Shown one piece after another: positions 25,193-35,600 of a stretch of DNA of 64,000 nucleotides. Both the position numbers and the translations under genes were made by a program. The DNA lies in the NCBI GenBank assembly GCA_964506245.1, contig CAZDKK010000003.1, forward strand, positions 62,001 through 126,000, read 5' to 3'. The notes beneath the pieces were generated by a model. It worked only from the letters and a program-made list of their open reading frames with translations. It had not been told where the DNA came from and did not search any database. Within the stretch, counting starts at the first letter, position 1. Each line of letters begins with the position of its first letter. The DNA is from CAZDKK01 sp964506245. Lineage in GTDB: Bacteria > Eisenbacteria > RBG-16-71-46 > CAIMUX01 > WJJG01.

Positions 25193-25957
25193 TCACTCCT
25201 CCCGGTCGCGCGGCAGGTGCGTTCCGCTCGAACCCGGGGCGGGTATCCCCGGTTCCGGATGGCCACCGTACAGCGCGTGCGCCTGGAGGTGTAGCGCGAG
25301 CGCGCTCGGAAGCCGGAGTTTACGACGGATGTTGGCGAGGTAGGCGGCAATGGTCTTCTCACCCAGGCCGAGGGCTGCGGCGATTTCCCAGAGGTCATGA
25401 CCCTTGCCCAGGCGGGTCATCACCTGCATCTCGCGCTGCGTCAGCACACCGGCCGGATCCTGCCACTCGGTTGCAGCCGGGGGGGAGGGCCGCGGTCGAT
25501 GCCCAAGGGTGACCGGCCCGCGGATCAGGCCCTCGCCACCGGATCCCCCGGGGACATGGATGCCCCCGCCTAGGATCTCGCGGACCGCGGCGATCAGGGA
25601 CGCCCCGGGCTCCTGCAGGCCGGCCACCCCGCGCGCACCCGCCCGCAGCGCACGTTCCGCCAGTCCGGTGTCATTCCCCCGCGTAAGCAACAGAACCGGA
25701 AAGCCCGGGCGTAAGTGCCGCAACTCGCGAACCAGCGCCAGGCTGTCGGCTCCCTTGAGCGCCAGATCGATCAGCGCGACATCAGGATGGAGGCGCACCA
25801 GCGCATCGAGCGCCTCGGCTGGCGTGGCGGCTTCGCCCACGACCGTGAGGTCCGGCTCCCGCCCGATCAGTTGCGCCAGGCCCTGGCGCAGGAGGGTGTC
25901 GCCATCAACCAGCAGGACTCTTCCGGGCTGACCCGAAGGACGGAAAGCGCGGTTCAT
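25193..25957 (-). CDS. NarL/LuxR-type response regulator lacking the switch lysine
   Basis: A 254-residue regulator. Residues about 12-130 are a receiver domain with the phospho-acceptor Asp64 (ALIDLAL), an acidic DGD near the N terminus and Thr92 (LLLTRG). The lysine normally found near position 115 (GYLLK) is replaced: the sequence reads GVAGLQEPG. Residues about 170-235 are a LuxR-type helix-turn-helix (LTQREMQVMTRL, EIAAALGLGEKTIAAYLANIRRKL). No sensor kinase is adjacent. It may be a phosphorylation-independent or altered receiver. Confidence 0.87.
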   Translation of the reverse strand: MNRAFRPSGQPGRVLLVDGDTLLRQGLAQLIGREPDLTVVGEAATPAEALDALVRLHPDVALIDLALKGADSLALVRELRHLRPGFPVLLLTRGNDTGLAERALRAGARGVAGLQEPGASLIAAVREILGGGIHVPGGSGGEGLIRGPVTLGHRPRPSPPAATEWQDPAGVLTQREMQVMTRLGKGHDLWEIAAALGLGEKTIAAYLANIRRKLRLPSALALHLQAHALYGGHPEPGIPAPGSSGTHLPRDREE

Positions 25958-26469
25958 AAGCGTCGTTCCTCACCATCGACTTGCAGGCACATTCGTCGGC
26001 CCCGAACAACCGCCGCCCGGGGCTTCCTATACTCGGAGAACGGTTGCTTATCACATGCCATCCTCTCACAGCGGGCGTGCCGAGGGAAGGCAAATCCGCG
26101 CTGGCGCAATTCTGCCGGAAGTTGTAGACTGAAGTTGAGCCTGTACCGGGAGGATCTTGCGTATTAGGGTGATGGTCACAAACTAACAGCTGTGCCGTCG
26201 GACGGGGATCTCAATCCGGGGTTCCCTATGCCGGTGAAATGTGATCGCACCCGTTGGCGTCCCTCCCGAAGTCCAAGTCGGCTGGCGCGGCCGGGGCGGG
26301 TGTGCTTCTCATGCGCCCCATGCCCGCTCGCAACCGATTCCGGGAAACCTGGCGGCTTTGCCGGGGTGTCTGGGCTGCTCAGGCGGAATGCCGATCCGGG
26401 ACAGCACCGGTGGAATTCTGGGTCCACGGGGAGAGGCATGACGTCCGGGCAGGAGCACGGAGGTGCGTC
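25958..26469. other. Divergent intergenic region
   Basis: These 512 bp separate the response regulator (minus) from the HEPN-like gene (plus). A weak promoter for the regulator is at 26026-26054. Upstream of the plus-strand gene I see only its ribosome binding site. An open frame continues upstream of 26470 but lacks a ribosome binding site and typical codon pattern. Confidence 0.45.
26026..26054 (-). promoter_or_regulatory. Weak promoter candidate of the response regulator
   Basis: On the minus strand GTGATA (26054-26049), 17 bp, TATAGG (26031-26026). Each box matches four of six consensus bases. Confidence 0.3.
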
Positions 26470-27162
26470 ATGAACACGTTCGAGTCGTGTTTGGCCAAGG
26501 GACGGCTCAAGCAGATCGAACCCGATGCCGAGCGGGTCGCGAAGGAGCTTGAGACGGCCAAGGAGGAGCTTGAGCGCGCTCGCACGGCGTTCGTCTCACG
26601 TCGCTGGGACGAAGTTGTCACCCAGTCCTACTTTGCCATGACCCGCCTGGCGAGGGCCGCGGTCAACTCCCGCGGCTACCGCGACACGAACCTCTACGGG
26701 CTGCTGACGGCTCTCGAACACCTGCTGATTGAGCCGGGTGACTTGCGCAAGGAGACGACCGCCGACATCCGCGAGGCCAAGGACCTCAAGGACTCGGTCT
26801 ACTCCGGGCGCCGGGCGCAGGGGCGGGACGCGCGCCAGCTTCTGGTGGCCGCCCATCTCCTCGCCAAACAGGTCTTCGCCATGCTCCTGCTGCCCGGATT
26901 CGAGGACATCGAGATCCCGACCGAGATGCCCCAGGCATCCGAGCAGCCTCGGCCCCGCAACAACGGTCCGCGGATCGAGGATGAAGCCTACGAGCGGGGG
27001 CAGGAACACTGGCGGGCGCAGACGCAGAGGCTGCCCTCGCGCGGGAGAGTGCCGCGCCGCCCGCCCGCCCCGGACTACTACGATCACGACAATGAGGGTC
27101 GCGGCCCGATCTGGCGGCCGCCGTCGAGCCGATCCTCTGGACCCTGGCGCGCGGCCGACTAG
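26470..27162 (+). CDS. HEPN-like helical protein with disordered tail
   Basis: A 230-residue protein. Residues about 15-145 are helical with the pattern RRWDEVVTQSYFAMTRLARA and a later second helix pair ending in AKQVFAML, which resembles HEPN domains such as those paired with nucleotidyltransferases. The RxxxxH RNase motif of toxic HEPN proteins is not evident and no nucleotidyltransferase partner is adjacent. Residues 150-230 are Pro-, Arg- and Asp-rich and likely disordered. GGAGG lies before ATG 26470. Family assignment is by pattern only. Confidence 0.6.
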   Translation: MNTFESCLAKGRLKQIEPDAERVAKELETAKEELERARTAFVSRRWDEVVTQSYFAMTRLARAAVNSRGYRDTNLYGLLTALEHLLIEPGDLRKETTADIREAKDLKDSVYSGRRAQGRDARQLLVAAHLLAKQVFAMLLLPGFEDIEIPTEMPQASEQPRPRNNGPRIEDEAYERGQEHWRAQTQRLPSRGRVPRRPPAPDYYDHDNEGRGPIWRPPSSRSSGPWRAAD

Positions 27163-27237
27163 CCGCCCGGTTCTGCCGGCGTATGCCCTGGCGCTGCCGT
27201 TCCCGCAAGCGCGGTGGCACCGAGGGGGACTGGGGTC

Positions 27238-28746
27238 TTACGCCCCGATCGACCCCGACATCTGCTCTCTCAGCTCCTGCCGAATGCGCAGCGTTTGCTC
27301 GCTGAGACTCACCTTGTAGATGTGCGGATTGAGCAAGCGTCGCGACGTGGGATGGAGCTGCTCGAGCTGCGCGCGGGCGCATTGGCGCGATTCGCTCAGC
27401 GTGGGCAGCGCGCGAACCAGCCGGCCTTGGCGAATGATTGGCTGCAGCAGCGGCTCCACGGATGTGATGCCCACGTATCGCTTCTTCTCGTACTCGATCA
27501 GCGGGTGGTGGCCCACCGGGCCCGGGTCGCCGGCCCGGATCTGCTCACCTTCCTGGGCGATCAGATCGCCCTCCAGCCAAGGCTCGGTGCCCTTCATGCG
27601 CCAGACCTGCTTGACGCCGGGGAGCGTCGACTTGGTGGCGCGCTCGGCTACCTTGAGGCGGGGGCGCCAGTGTCCGTCCTGTTCGATCGCGGCCAGCTTG
27701 TAGACCCCGGTCAGGGACGGCTCCTGATGGGAAGTGACCAGACGCGTGCCGACCCCCCAGAGGTCGATGCAGGCGCCCTGGATCTTCAGATCGTGGATGA
27801 TCCACTCGTCGAGGTCGCCTGAAGCGATGATCTGCGCGTCGCGCAGGCCGGCCTCGTCGAGCATTCTGCGGGCCGCGATGGACAGGTAGGCGAGGTCACC
27901 CGAATCGAGGCGGATGCCGCGCAACCGCCGCCCCTTTCGGGCAAGCTCTTGGCCCACGCGGATGGCGTTGGGCACGCCCGAGCGCAGCGTGTCATAGGTG
28001 TCGACCAGGAGCACACAGTGTTCCGGATAGGTCTCCGCGTAGGCGCGGAAGGCGGCGCGCTCGTCGGGGAAGGCCATGATCCACGAATGGGCCTGCGTGC
28101 CGCCCACGGGGATCGCCAGCAGGCGCCCCGCTTCGGTGTTCGAGGTGGACCCCACGCCTCCGATGTAGGCCGCGCGGGTGGCTGAGAGCGACCCATCTAC
28201 GCCGTGCGCCCGCCGCAGGCCGAACTCCATGACGTTGTCGTGGCCTGCCTCGTCGCATACGCGGGCCGCCTTCGTGGCGATGAGGGTCTGGAAGTTTATG
28301 GTGTTGAGGAGCGCGCTCTCGAGGAACTGGGCCTGAAAGAGCGGTGCGTGGACGCGCAGGATCGGTTCCAGGGGGAAGACGAGCGTGCCTTCGGGAACCG
28401 CGTAGAGGTCGCCGCTGAAGCGGAAGTGAGCGAGCTGCGCGAGAAACTCGTCGGAGAATAAGCCGAGTCCGCGTAGGTAGTCGACCTCCGCGGGAGTGAA
28501 CCTGACGCCGAGCACGAAGCGAACGACATCGGCCAGGCCGGCTGCTACGCAGTAGCCCCCTTGCTCCGGGATCCTGCGCAGGAACAGGTCGAAGACCACC
28601 TGCCGCTCATGGAGCCCAGCGCGCAGGTAGCCATTCATCATCGTCAGCTCGTAGAGGTCGGTGCGCAGTCCGCTGGGCGGATACCCGTACGATGCATCCC
28701 CGGAGGTCGGGGAGATCCCGGGGCCGCTGCTCTGGTCCACCGGCAT
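27238..28746 (-). CDS. pncB: Nicotinate phosphoribosyltransferase
   Basis: A 502-residue enzyme of NAD salvage that joins nicotinate to PRPP. Typical stretches are LRTDLYELTMMNGYL at the start, FLRRIPEQGGYCVAAGL, VMEFGLRRAHG (motif with the active-site His), VLLVDTYDTLRSGVPNAI, and IRLDSGDLAYLS. The start ATG 28746 lies 10 bp after the stop of the nicotinamidase gene and has GAGGG upstream. The two genes supply successive steps: nicotinamide to nicotinate, then to the mononucleotide. Confidence 0.94.
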   Translation of the reverse strand: MPVDQSSGPGISPTSGDASYGYPPSGLRTDLYELTMMNGYLRAGLHERQVVFDLFLRRIPEQGGYCVAAGLADVVRFVLGVRFTPAEVDYLRGLGLFSDEFLAQLAHFRFSGDLYAVPEGTLVFPLEPILRVHAPLFQAQFLESALLNTINFQTLIATKAARVCDEAGHDNVMEFGLRRAHGVDGSLSATRAAYIGGVGSTSNTEAGRLLAIPVGGTQAHSWIMAFPDERAAFRAYAETYPEHCVLLVDTYDTLRSGVPNAIRVGQELARKGRRLRGIRLDSGDLAYLSIAARRMLDEAGLRDAQIIASGDLDEWIIHDLKIQGACIDLWGVGTRLVTSHQEPSLTGVYKLAAIEQDGHWRPRLKVAERATKSTLPGVKQVWRMKGTEPWLEGDLIAQEGEQIRAGDPGPVGHHPLIEYEKKRYVGITSVEPLLQPIIRQGRLVRALPTLSESRQCARAQLEQLHPTSRRLLNPHIYKVSLSEQTLRIRQELREQMSGSIGA

Positions 28747-28756
28747 GGCGCCCTCG

Positions 28757-29395
28757 TCAGAGTAGGTGGCGGCTGAAGGCGAAAGCCACGCCGGCTTGCC
28801 CCATCTGGCGGCGGGCTTCGTCCAGCGAGCCTTCCAGGTCGATTGCGCGGCAGCCGTCCTCGACCACAGTGACCGCGAACCCCAGCCTGCGCGCGTCGAG
28901 GGCCGAGTAAAGCACACAGAAGTCCGTGGCCAATCCCATCAGATAGACCCCGTAGACCCCGAGCTCCTTCAGCGCGCCCGCCAGTCCGGTGGGCGTGCGG
29001 CGGTCGTTCTCGAAGAAGGTCGAGTAGGAGTCGATCTCCGGGTCGGTGCCCTTGCGGACGATGAGGCGGGCGGCCTGGGTGACGAGCAACGGGTGGCTCT
29101 CAGCCCCGCGCGTCCCCTGCACGCAGTGATCGGGCCACAGAGTCTGGGGTCCGTGGGGCGTCTCGATCCGCTCGAACAGGCGGGCTCCCTCGTGGGCCGA
29201 GGCGAAGGACTTGTGGCCGCGCGGGTGCCAGTCCTGGGTGAGCACCACGTGCCGGAAGAGGGGCGTGAGGCTGTTGACCACCGGGACCACCTCTTCCCCA
29301 CCTTGGACCCCCAGCGCGCCTCCGGAGCAGAAGTCGTTCTGGACGTCGACAATGAGGAGCGCATCCCGCGCACGATCCACGTGCAGGCGTTTCAT
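28757..29395 (-). CDS. pncA: Nicotinamidase (isochorismatase-family hydrolase)
   Basis: A 212-residue enzyme that deamidates nicotinamide. The catalytic triad Asp17 (LIVDVQNDF), Lys115 (VRKGTD) and Cys160 (LATDFCVLYSAL) is complete, and metal ligands are in QDWHPRGH (Asp55, His57, His61) and WPDHCVQGT. GGAGG before ATG 29395 decides the start. It is the first gene of the pncA-pncB operon. Confidence 0.94.
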   Translation of the reverse strand: MKRLHVDRARDALLIVDVQNDFCSGGALGVQGGEEVVPVVNSLTPLFRHVVLTQDWHPRGHKSFASAHEGARLFERIETPHGPQTLWPDHCVQGTRGAESHPLLVTQAARLIVRKGTDPEIDSYSTFFENDRRTPTGLAGALKELGVYGVYLMGLATDFCVLYSALDARRLGFAVTVVEDGCRAIDLEGSLDEARRQMGQAGVAFAFSRHLL

Positions 29396-29677
29396 GGGCC
29401 CTCCGCAGTGGAACGAGGAATGCTGGTAGAAGCTGTCTATCGGCCTCCGCCGCAATCAGCTACAGCATCTTGCCCGCGGCGGCCGCCCATCGGAGCCCTG
29501 CCGCGGGCCGATTGCCAGCCTGGATAGCAGATGCAGTAGGCTACCAGTACTCTTCGTTCCACAACCCATTGTTCGCCCGGTCGGGCGTCCTGTAAAGCCC
29601 GGGGACTCGGCCAACCAGGTGCCCCGGTGCCGGTCTGCCCGGCTCCGGGCGCGGCGCGTGCGCCGGGGGCCGCAATT

Positions 29678-29686
29678 TGCTATAAT
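29678..29686 (+). promoter_or_regulatory. Extended -10 promoter of the papain-like protease
   Basis: TGC-TATAAT: a perfect TATAAT (29681-29686) preceded by TG (29678-29679), in an AT-rich patch within GC-rich DNA. No good -35 hexamer, as usual for extended -10 promoters. It is about 90 bp before the GTG start. Confidence 0.6.
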
Positions 29687-29711
29687 TCACTGAAATCGAT
29701 CGCTTCTGGAC

Positions 29712-29757
29712 TCCCGCGTGCGCCCAGACGATCTGTGCCCGGTGGGCCAGCGCGGGA
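29712..29757 (+). other. Leader inverted repeat
   Basis: TCCCGCG (29712-29718) and CGCGGGA (29751-29757) are perfect inverted arms within the leader, ending 5 bp before the AAGGAGG site. It could affect mRNA stability or translation of the protease; no known riboswitch fits. Confidence 0.35.
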
Positions 29758-29776
29758 CCGATAAGGAGGTACGTCC

Positions 29777-31924
29777 GTGGAGGACTTCTCGGGATCCGGC
29801 TTGGCGCGTGGCTCCAGATGCTTCTTGGCGGCGCTGCTCTGCGTGGCAGCCTCGGCCATGGGATCCGGTCCCCGGGCCGACGCTGGCGAGGCCCCGGATG
29901 GCTACGCGTACGATCCGACGGACGAGATCGCGGCCGTGCGGGCCGAGATCGACGCCAACGGCTTCGGCTGGGAGGCCGGCATCACCTCGATGAACATGCT
30001 GCCGCCGGAGAAGAGGCCGGCACTCACCCCGCTGCCGCTGCCCCCCGGGGAGACCGGCCTGCTGCCCCCGGGCTCTCTGGAGGTCCGACCCTCCGACCGC
30101 GAGCTGCCGGTGCGATGGGACTGGCGCGAGAACGGCGGCACCACCCCGGTCAAGAACCAGGGCGGTTGCGGAAGCTGCTGGGACTTCGGCGCCACGGCGG
30201 CCTTCGAGTCGGTGATCAAGATCTACACCGGGATCACCTATGACCTGTCGGAACAACAAGTCCTCGTCTGCAACGAACGCGGTTTCGATTGCGGGGGAGG
30301 CTGGCCCTATGCGGCATACGAGCTCTTCATGTTTCCCGGAGCGGTCTTGGAGTCTTGCATGCCCTACACCGGCAACGACAACTCGCCGTGCACGCAGAAT
30401 AGCTGCACCTTCGTCGACATTCTCGACGGCTTCGAGGATGTCGCCAGCGACATCACCACGCTGAAGGAGAAGATCTACGATCACCCGATCGCCGTGGCCT
30501 TCACGGTCCAGAACGACTTCTTCTCCTATTCCGGCGGCTGCTACGAGAGCAGCCTCGGCGGCGCGGTCAACCACATCGTGCTGCTCGTCGGTTGGGACGA
30601 CTCGCTGTGCGACGGGAACGGTGCCTGGATCGCCAAGAATAGCTGGGGCCCGGGCTGGGGTGAGGGCGGCTACTTCTACGCGCGGTACGGTACCTGCAAC
30701 ATCGGCTCCTATGCGCAAGAGATCTTCTACAGCGGGGTGGGTCAGGTGCACATCAGCCACAACCCGCTGCGGGACACCGAAAACGTGACCGATCCTTACC
30801 TCGTTGCCTGCGAGGTGATCTCGCGCGATTATGCGATCGACGAATCGCGGGTGAAACTGCACTACGACGTCGGCGCCGGCTGGGTCGATGTCGTCATGGA
30901 GCCGCAGCGCACCGGGGAGACGCAGACCTTCCAGGCGGAGATTCCGGCCCAGCCGCTGGGCACGACCATCAACTACTGGCTCTCGGCCGCGGACATCACC
31001 GGGTACGAGGACGTCGATCCCACCGGCGCGCCCGACAACGTGCACAGCTTCCGCATCCTGCGCACGATGTTCTCCGACGACGTCGAGACCCAGACCGGGT
31101 GGACTTGCGGCGTGCCGGGGGATGATGCGATCGACGGTCTGTGGGAGTGGGGCGTTCCCCAGGGCACGATTGGCCTCAACAGCCGCGTGGGCAATCCGAG
31201 CGAGGACCATACGCCTGACCCCGGCGAGAACTGCTACTGCACCGGCCTGCTGGCGGGCAGCACGTACTGGGACAACGACGTCGATGGCGGCAAGACGACG
31301 CTGCTGTCACCGGCCCTGGACCTGAGCTCGGTCAGCACGGCCACCCTCACGTACTACCGCTGGTACACCAACAACGCCGGCCAGTGGCCCGGGGAGGATT
31401 ACTGGCAGGTCGACATCACCAACGATGGGGAGAACTGGGTCAACCTCGAGTACACCAACACGCCGTCGGCGGCGTGGGTCGAGGAGGTCTTCGCGCTCGA
31501 GGCGTACATCGATCTGACCGCCAACGTGCAGCTCCGCTTCATCGCCTCTGACTACCTGCACGCCTCCAACGTCGAGGGGGCTGTCGACGATGTCGAGATC
31601 GTCTCGGTCGAGAGCGGCAGCCAGGGCGTGGGGGCGGAGCCGCGCATCCGGCGCATCCAGCTGCTTCCGGGCCCGAGCCCGTTCACCGATGCGGCCACGA
31701 TCCGGCTCGCACTGCCGCGGGCGGTCGATGCTTCGCTGCGGGTGATGGGCGTGGACGGTCGCGTGGTCACCACGCTGGCCGAGGGACGGCTGGCGGGCGG
31801 CCTCCACCGCATCGTCTGGGACGGGCGGGACGCAGCCGGACAGCCGGTCCCCGCCGGGATCTACCTGCTCCGGCTGATCACGGATGCCGGGGGTGCGGAC
31901 GGACGGGTCCTGCGCCTGCGCTAG
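29777..31924 (+). CDS. Exported papain-like (C1A) cysteine protease with FlgD-like tail
   Basis: A 715-residue exported protease starting at GTG 29777 after AAGGAGG. A signal region is at about 10-37. Residues about 110-320 are a papain-type domain with Gln128 and Cys134 (QGGCGSCWDFG), His266 (NHIVLLVGWDD) and Asn288 (KNSWGPGWGEGGYF), so the catalytic set is complete. Ig-like and beta-sandwich regions follow (AQPLGTTINYWLSAAD; VEGAVDDVEIVS). The last 75 residues are the FlgD-like tail (PAGIYLLRL). The short pro-region (about 38-108) differs from classic papain propeptides. It is probably secreted and surface-attached. Confidence 0.93.
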   Translation: MEDFSGSGLARGSRCFLAALLCVAASAMGSGPRADAGEAPDGYAYDPTDEIAAVRAEIDANGFGWEAGITSMNMLPPEKRPALTPLPLPPGETGLLPPGSLEVRPSDRELPVRWDWRENGGTTPVKNQGGCGSCWDFGATAAFESVIKIYTGITYDLSEQQVLVCNERGFDCGGGWPYAAYELFMFPGAVLESCMPYTGNDNSPCTQNSCTFVDILDGFEDVASDITTLKEKIYDHPIAVAFTVQNDFFSYSGGCYESSLGGAVNHIVLLVGWDDSLCDGNGAWIAKNSWGPGWGEGGYFYARYGTCNIGSYAQEIFYSGVGQVHISHNPLRDTENVTDPYLVACEVISRDYAIDESRVKLHYDVGAGWVDVVMEPQRTGETQTFQAEIPAQPLGTTINYWLSAADITGYEDVDPTGAPDNVHSFRILRTMFSDDVETQTGWTCGVPGDDAIDGLWEWGVPQGTIGLNSRVGNPSEDHTPDPGENCYCTGLLAGSTYWDNDVDGGKTTLLSPALDLSSVSTATLTYYRWYTNNAGQWPGEDYWQVDITNDGENWVNLEYTNTPSAAWVEEVFALEAYIDLTANVQLRFIASDYLHASNVEGAVDDVEIVSVESGSQGVGAEPRIRRIQLLPGPSPFTDAATIRLALPRAVDASLRVMGVDGRVVTTLAEGRLAGGLHRIVWDGRDAAGQPVPAGIYLLRLITDAGGADGRVLRLR

Positions 31925-31952
31925 AGCTCTTGCGGCAGGGAGAACGGCGTCG

Positions 31953-32612
31953 CTACTGCCCAGGCGGTGCGGCGCCGTTGCTGTTTCCGAGCTTGAACGG
32001 AACGCGGTAGATGGGATCGAAGATCTCGCGCAGCCGCTGGCCGGACGGCCGGCGCAGGAGCAAGCCCACGACCGAGAGCGCGATGAGCACCGGCCACATC
32101 CCGTGGGGGCCGCTCAGGAAGCGATCCAGCAGCCCGAGCAGTGCGGGCACCTCGGCGATGACCCACGCGATCAGGTGCGCGACGATCGTGCGGCCCACGA
32201 CGTGCTGCACCGCGTCGGCCAGGGGACTGCCGCGCTCGGCTGCCGCACCCTGCCCCGGCCCGCTCGCTGGGGTCCGGTGCTGGGTGAGTCGGGCCGCCAG
32301 GCCCTCGACGCTCTGCTCTCCTTGCCAGAGGCGCGCGGGCCGCAGCAGCGCCCCGCCGAGCCGGAAGGCCAGATACAAGCAGACGGCCCCGGCCGCCAGG
32401 AAGACGATCTCCAACGTGCTGGCCGCCGGCGCGAGACCGATCGCCCCGCTGCCCGGGCCGCCCGCCGCTCCGGGTCGCAGCAGGACGAGAATCACAGCGG
32501 CATAGACGATCACCGCTGCCCAGAAGGCGCCGTACAGAACCCACAGGGTACGGGTGGTCAGCCGGCGCAGCTGATCAGCCGGATGCTCCGAAGGCACGCT
32601 TGCGTTGCTCAC
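31953..32612 (-). CDS. Membrane protein with about four helices, unknown function
   Basis: A 219-residue protein with hydrophobic segments at about 24-46, 65-86, 140-165 and 170-188 and a Gly-, Pro-rich cytoplasmic-looking tail. GTG 32612 is preceded by GGGAAGG. I do not recognise the family. It ends 28 bp from the end of the convergent protease gene and is 64 bp downstream of nothing else on its strand except the C25 gene end region. Confidence 0.65.
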   Translation of the reverse strand: MSNASVPSEHPADQLRRLTTRTLWVLYGAFWAAVIVYAAVILVLLRPGAAGGPGSGAIGLAPAASTLEIVFLAAGAVCLYLAFRLGGALLRPARLWQGEQSVEGLAARLTQHRTPASGPGQGAAAERGSPLADAVQHVVGRTIVAHLIAWVIAEVPALLGLLDRFLSGPHGMWPVLIALSVVGLLLRRPSGQRLREIFDPIYRVPFKLGNSNGAAPPGQ

Positions 32613-32676
32613 AGGACACCTTCCCTCTCGGGGCCGCGGTCCCGAGCCGTGAGCCGCCTGGCCCGGGCGAAAGGCC

Positions 32677-35600
32677 TCAATGCACCAGCATGAGCTTGCG
32701 CGTCTCGCTCGCGTCTCCCGCCTGCAGACGGCAGAAGTAGACCCCCGAGGTGAGACCCGTCGTGTCGTAGCGAACCGAGTGCGAGCCCGCCGGGTGCCAG
32801 CCGTCGACGAGCGTCACCACCCTCCGGCCGGTCACGCTGTAGAGCGTGAGTTCCACACGGGCCGGTTCGATCAGGGTGAAGCGCAACGACTGCACGCCAC
32901 GGGTCCAGGTGGTCGGCGTGCCCGCCAGGCCGAAGACCTCACCCATGCCGTCCTCGGGAGAGTACGGTGCCCCATCGGCCCCCGACCCCATGGGCAGCGC
33001 GACGAGCGGGGCCCCGGCGCCGCGGGCGGTCGTGATGTCCATGGCGTCGATGTAGATCGAGTCGAGCGACTGCTTGCGCTGCTTGCGGTTGGTGTCGATG
33101 ACCCGGACGTGGACGGAACCGCTCAGACCGGGCGGCAGCGCGGCGCTGTAGAGCCGCTCGGTGGAGCTGCTGATCGTCACGACCCGGGTGAAGTTCGTGC
33201 CGTCGGTCGAGTACTCGAAGGCGAAGTTGTCGCTGTCGCTGTTGTTCGGGCGATAGCCCTCGACGTGGAAGGTGGCGCTCGTACCGGCCGTGACCTCGAA
33301 GCGCCAGCGGTGCTCCAGCATGCTGTACCAGCGTGTTCCCGTGCCGGACGGGACCTCGCGGATGACCTCACGGATGTTGTCGCTCACGTGCGTATAGGTG
33401 TAGTTCCCCGTCACTGTGCCGGCGACCGGGATGTCAGCCAGGGCCAAGGCGATCGGCACGGCCTGGGTGACATGGATGTAGGCGGTCTTGGTCTCGCCAT
33501 CCGATCCGCAGGTGTTGCTCGCCGTGAGGGTCACCGTGTAGTCCCCGGCCGCGATGTACTGGTGAATCGGATTCTGCTCGGCCGACGTGCCCGTATCCCC
33601 GAAGTTCCAGCCCCAGGCCGTCGGGTTACCGGTCGAGAGGTCGGTGAAGGCCACGGTCAGTGGCGCCGTTCCGTACGTGGGCGCACCGGAGAAGGCAGCC
33701 ACCGGAGGTCCGGTCACCGTGATGTACCCGGTCTTGGTCTCGGTGTCGGTGCCGAGCGGGCCGGTCGCCGTGAGGCTCACCGTGTAGACGTCCGGGGACG
33801 CGTACTCGTGCGTGGGACTCTGGGCCGTGGACGTGCCGCCATCGCCGAACGTCCAGCTCCAGGAGGTGATCTCGCCCCCGGAGGACGCATCGGTGAAGGC
33901 GACGGTCAGAGGCGCACAACCGGACGTGGGAACGCCGCTGAAGTCCGCGACCAGGCCCCCCGTGCAGTTGGTGATCGGGACCTGCACGTCGTATCGGTAG
34001 CGGTTGGGGGCGGTGACCACGATGCGCAGGGAGCCGCCGGCAGTCTGCGCCGGGATCGTAATCTCCTGCGCGGCGCCAGTAGCCTCCGCGACGCCGAGGA
34101 TCGCTCCGTTCGCGGTCAGGCTGATCAGCGCGCCCGCGCCGGCCTGGATCGTAAAGAATGTGACGCCCTCGCAGAGGTGGTCCTCGTGCGCGACGCTCAG
34201 GTTCTGCGGCACCTCGGTTTGGAGCCGCAGGAAGGCGTCGCCGTGATGATGGAAGAGGTGGTAGGTGACGGTCTTGTTGCTCGTGTTGTAGGGCCAGCTG
34301 CTAGCCTGCAGGAAGTACTTGCCATAGCACATCCCGAAGCAAGTGCGCAGCGGATCGGGTCCGTGCGGATAGGGACCGTAGGTCGGCATGAAGCCCTCCC
34401 ACATGCCGTCCATGAGACCCCACACGAACGTGTCGTTCACGAAGGAGTAGGAGACCTCCGTTGGCGCGATCAGTCCCAGTGCGCCGTGAGCTATGCGGTG
34501 GAACTTCTCGGCGAAGGTCTCGCTGGAGTAATCGTACTTGCCGGTCAGGCAGTTGATGGTGAAGACGAACGGGTACATCACGTTGGTGAGCCCGTTCAAG
34601 CTCGTCGTGCTGTAGGCCGGCTCACCCCAGCCGTATTCGTACCCGTGATCACGGTGCAGTAGCATGTAGGCCCCGGCATTGATATCGGCGTTGATTCGGG
34701 TCGCGTTGCCGCCCCAGTCGGTCAGGTGCTGCGGTGTGGCCGGGATGTAGCCCAGGCCGTTGGGGCCGAAGTAGTTCACGACGGTCGACGTGTTGGTCGC
34801 GGTGGACCACGATGTGCCCGGCGTCCCGGAGTAGATCGCATACTCGCGCACCGGGTGCTTGCCCAGCACGTTGGCCTGGAAGCCGAAGCAGACCTCGGTG
34901 CACAGGATGAACCAGCGCTCGGTCTGCCATCCGCCCGCGATGATCGGCTGGTCGTAGAAATCCGGGTCGGTGTAGGGATTCTGCTCGTAGTCCAGCATCT
35001 TGGTGATCATCGCACCGAGCTCGGTCGAGGTGCGTGCGCAGATGCGGGCATGGGCCATGTCGGGCAGGTTGTCACCGTTGACATCGGCGTAGATGTTGTC
35101 CGAAACGCAGTAGCTGTTCCAGATCGGTGAAGTGATCGCGACATCGCGGCCGTCGCCTGAGCTGGGGTAGTCACCCAGGATCAAGAACGCTGCTGGCGGC
35201 ACGGCCCAAGTGTTGTACGCGTTGTTGAGCCAGCTCTCGATTGCCGTGGCGGTCGTGCCCGTCGTCGCGGTGGTGAAGACCCCGGTCGAAATCCCCTGCA
35301 GTTGCCGCCAGCTCTGGAGCATGTTCGCCCAGCCCACGAAGCCGGCGTCGGTGGGGGTGATGATCACGTACTCGTAGCCGTCACGGCCGCCGTCGGCCGG
35401 GCTCGGGAATTCTGGCGCCGGCAGGCTCTCGTAGTTGAGCAAGTGGCCGCGCAGGATCGGTTCCCAGAAACGGCTGCGCAGGCGTGGGTCGCCGAACACG
35501 CCGCTGCCGCCGACGAAGTCGATCCGCAGTTCCAGCTCGGTGTAGATGACCAGCTCGCGGGTGATCGGATTGTACTGGAAGGGCGTGATCCCGACGATGA

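Larger units (their letters stand above)
29396..29776. other. Divergent region between pncA and the papain-like protease
   Basis: These 381 bp carry the extended -10 promoter (29678-29686) and a leader hairpin (29712-29757) of the protease gene. I found no convincing pncA promoter and no coding frame. Confidence 0.45.
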
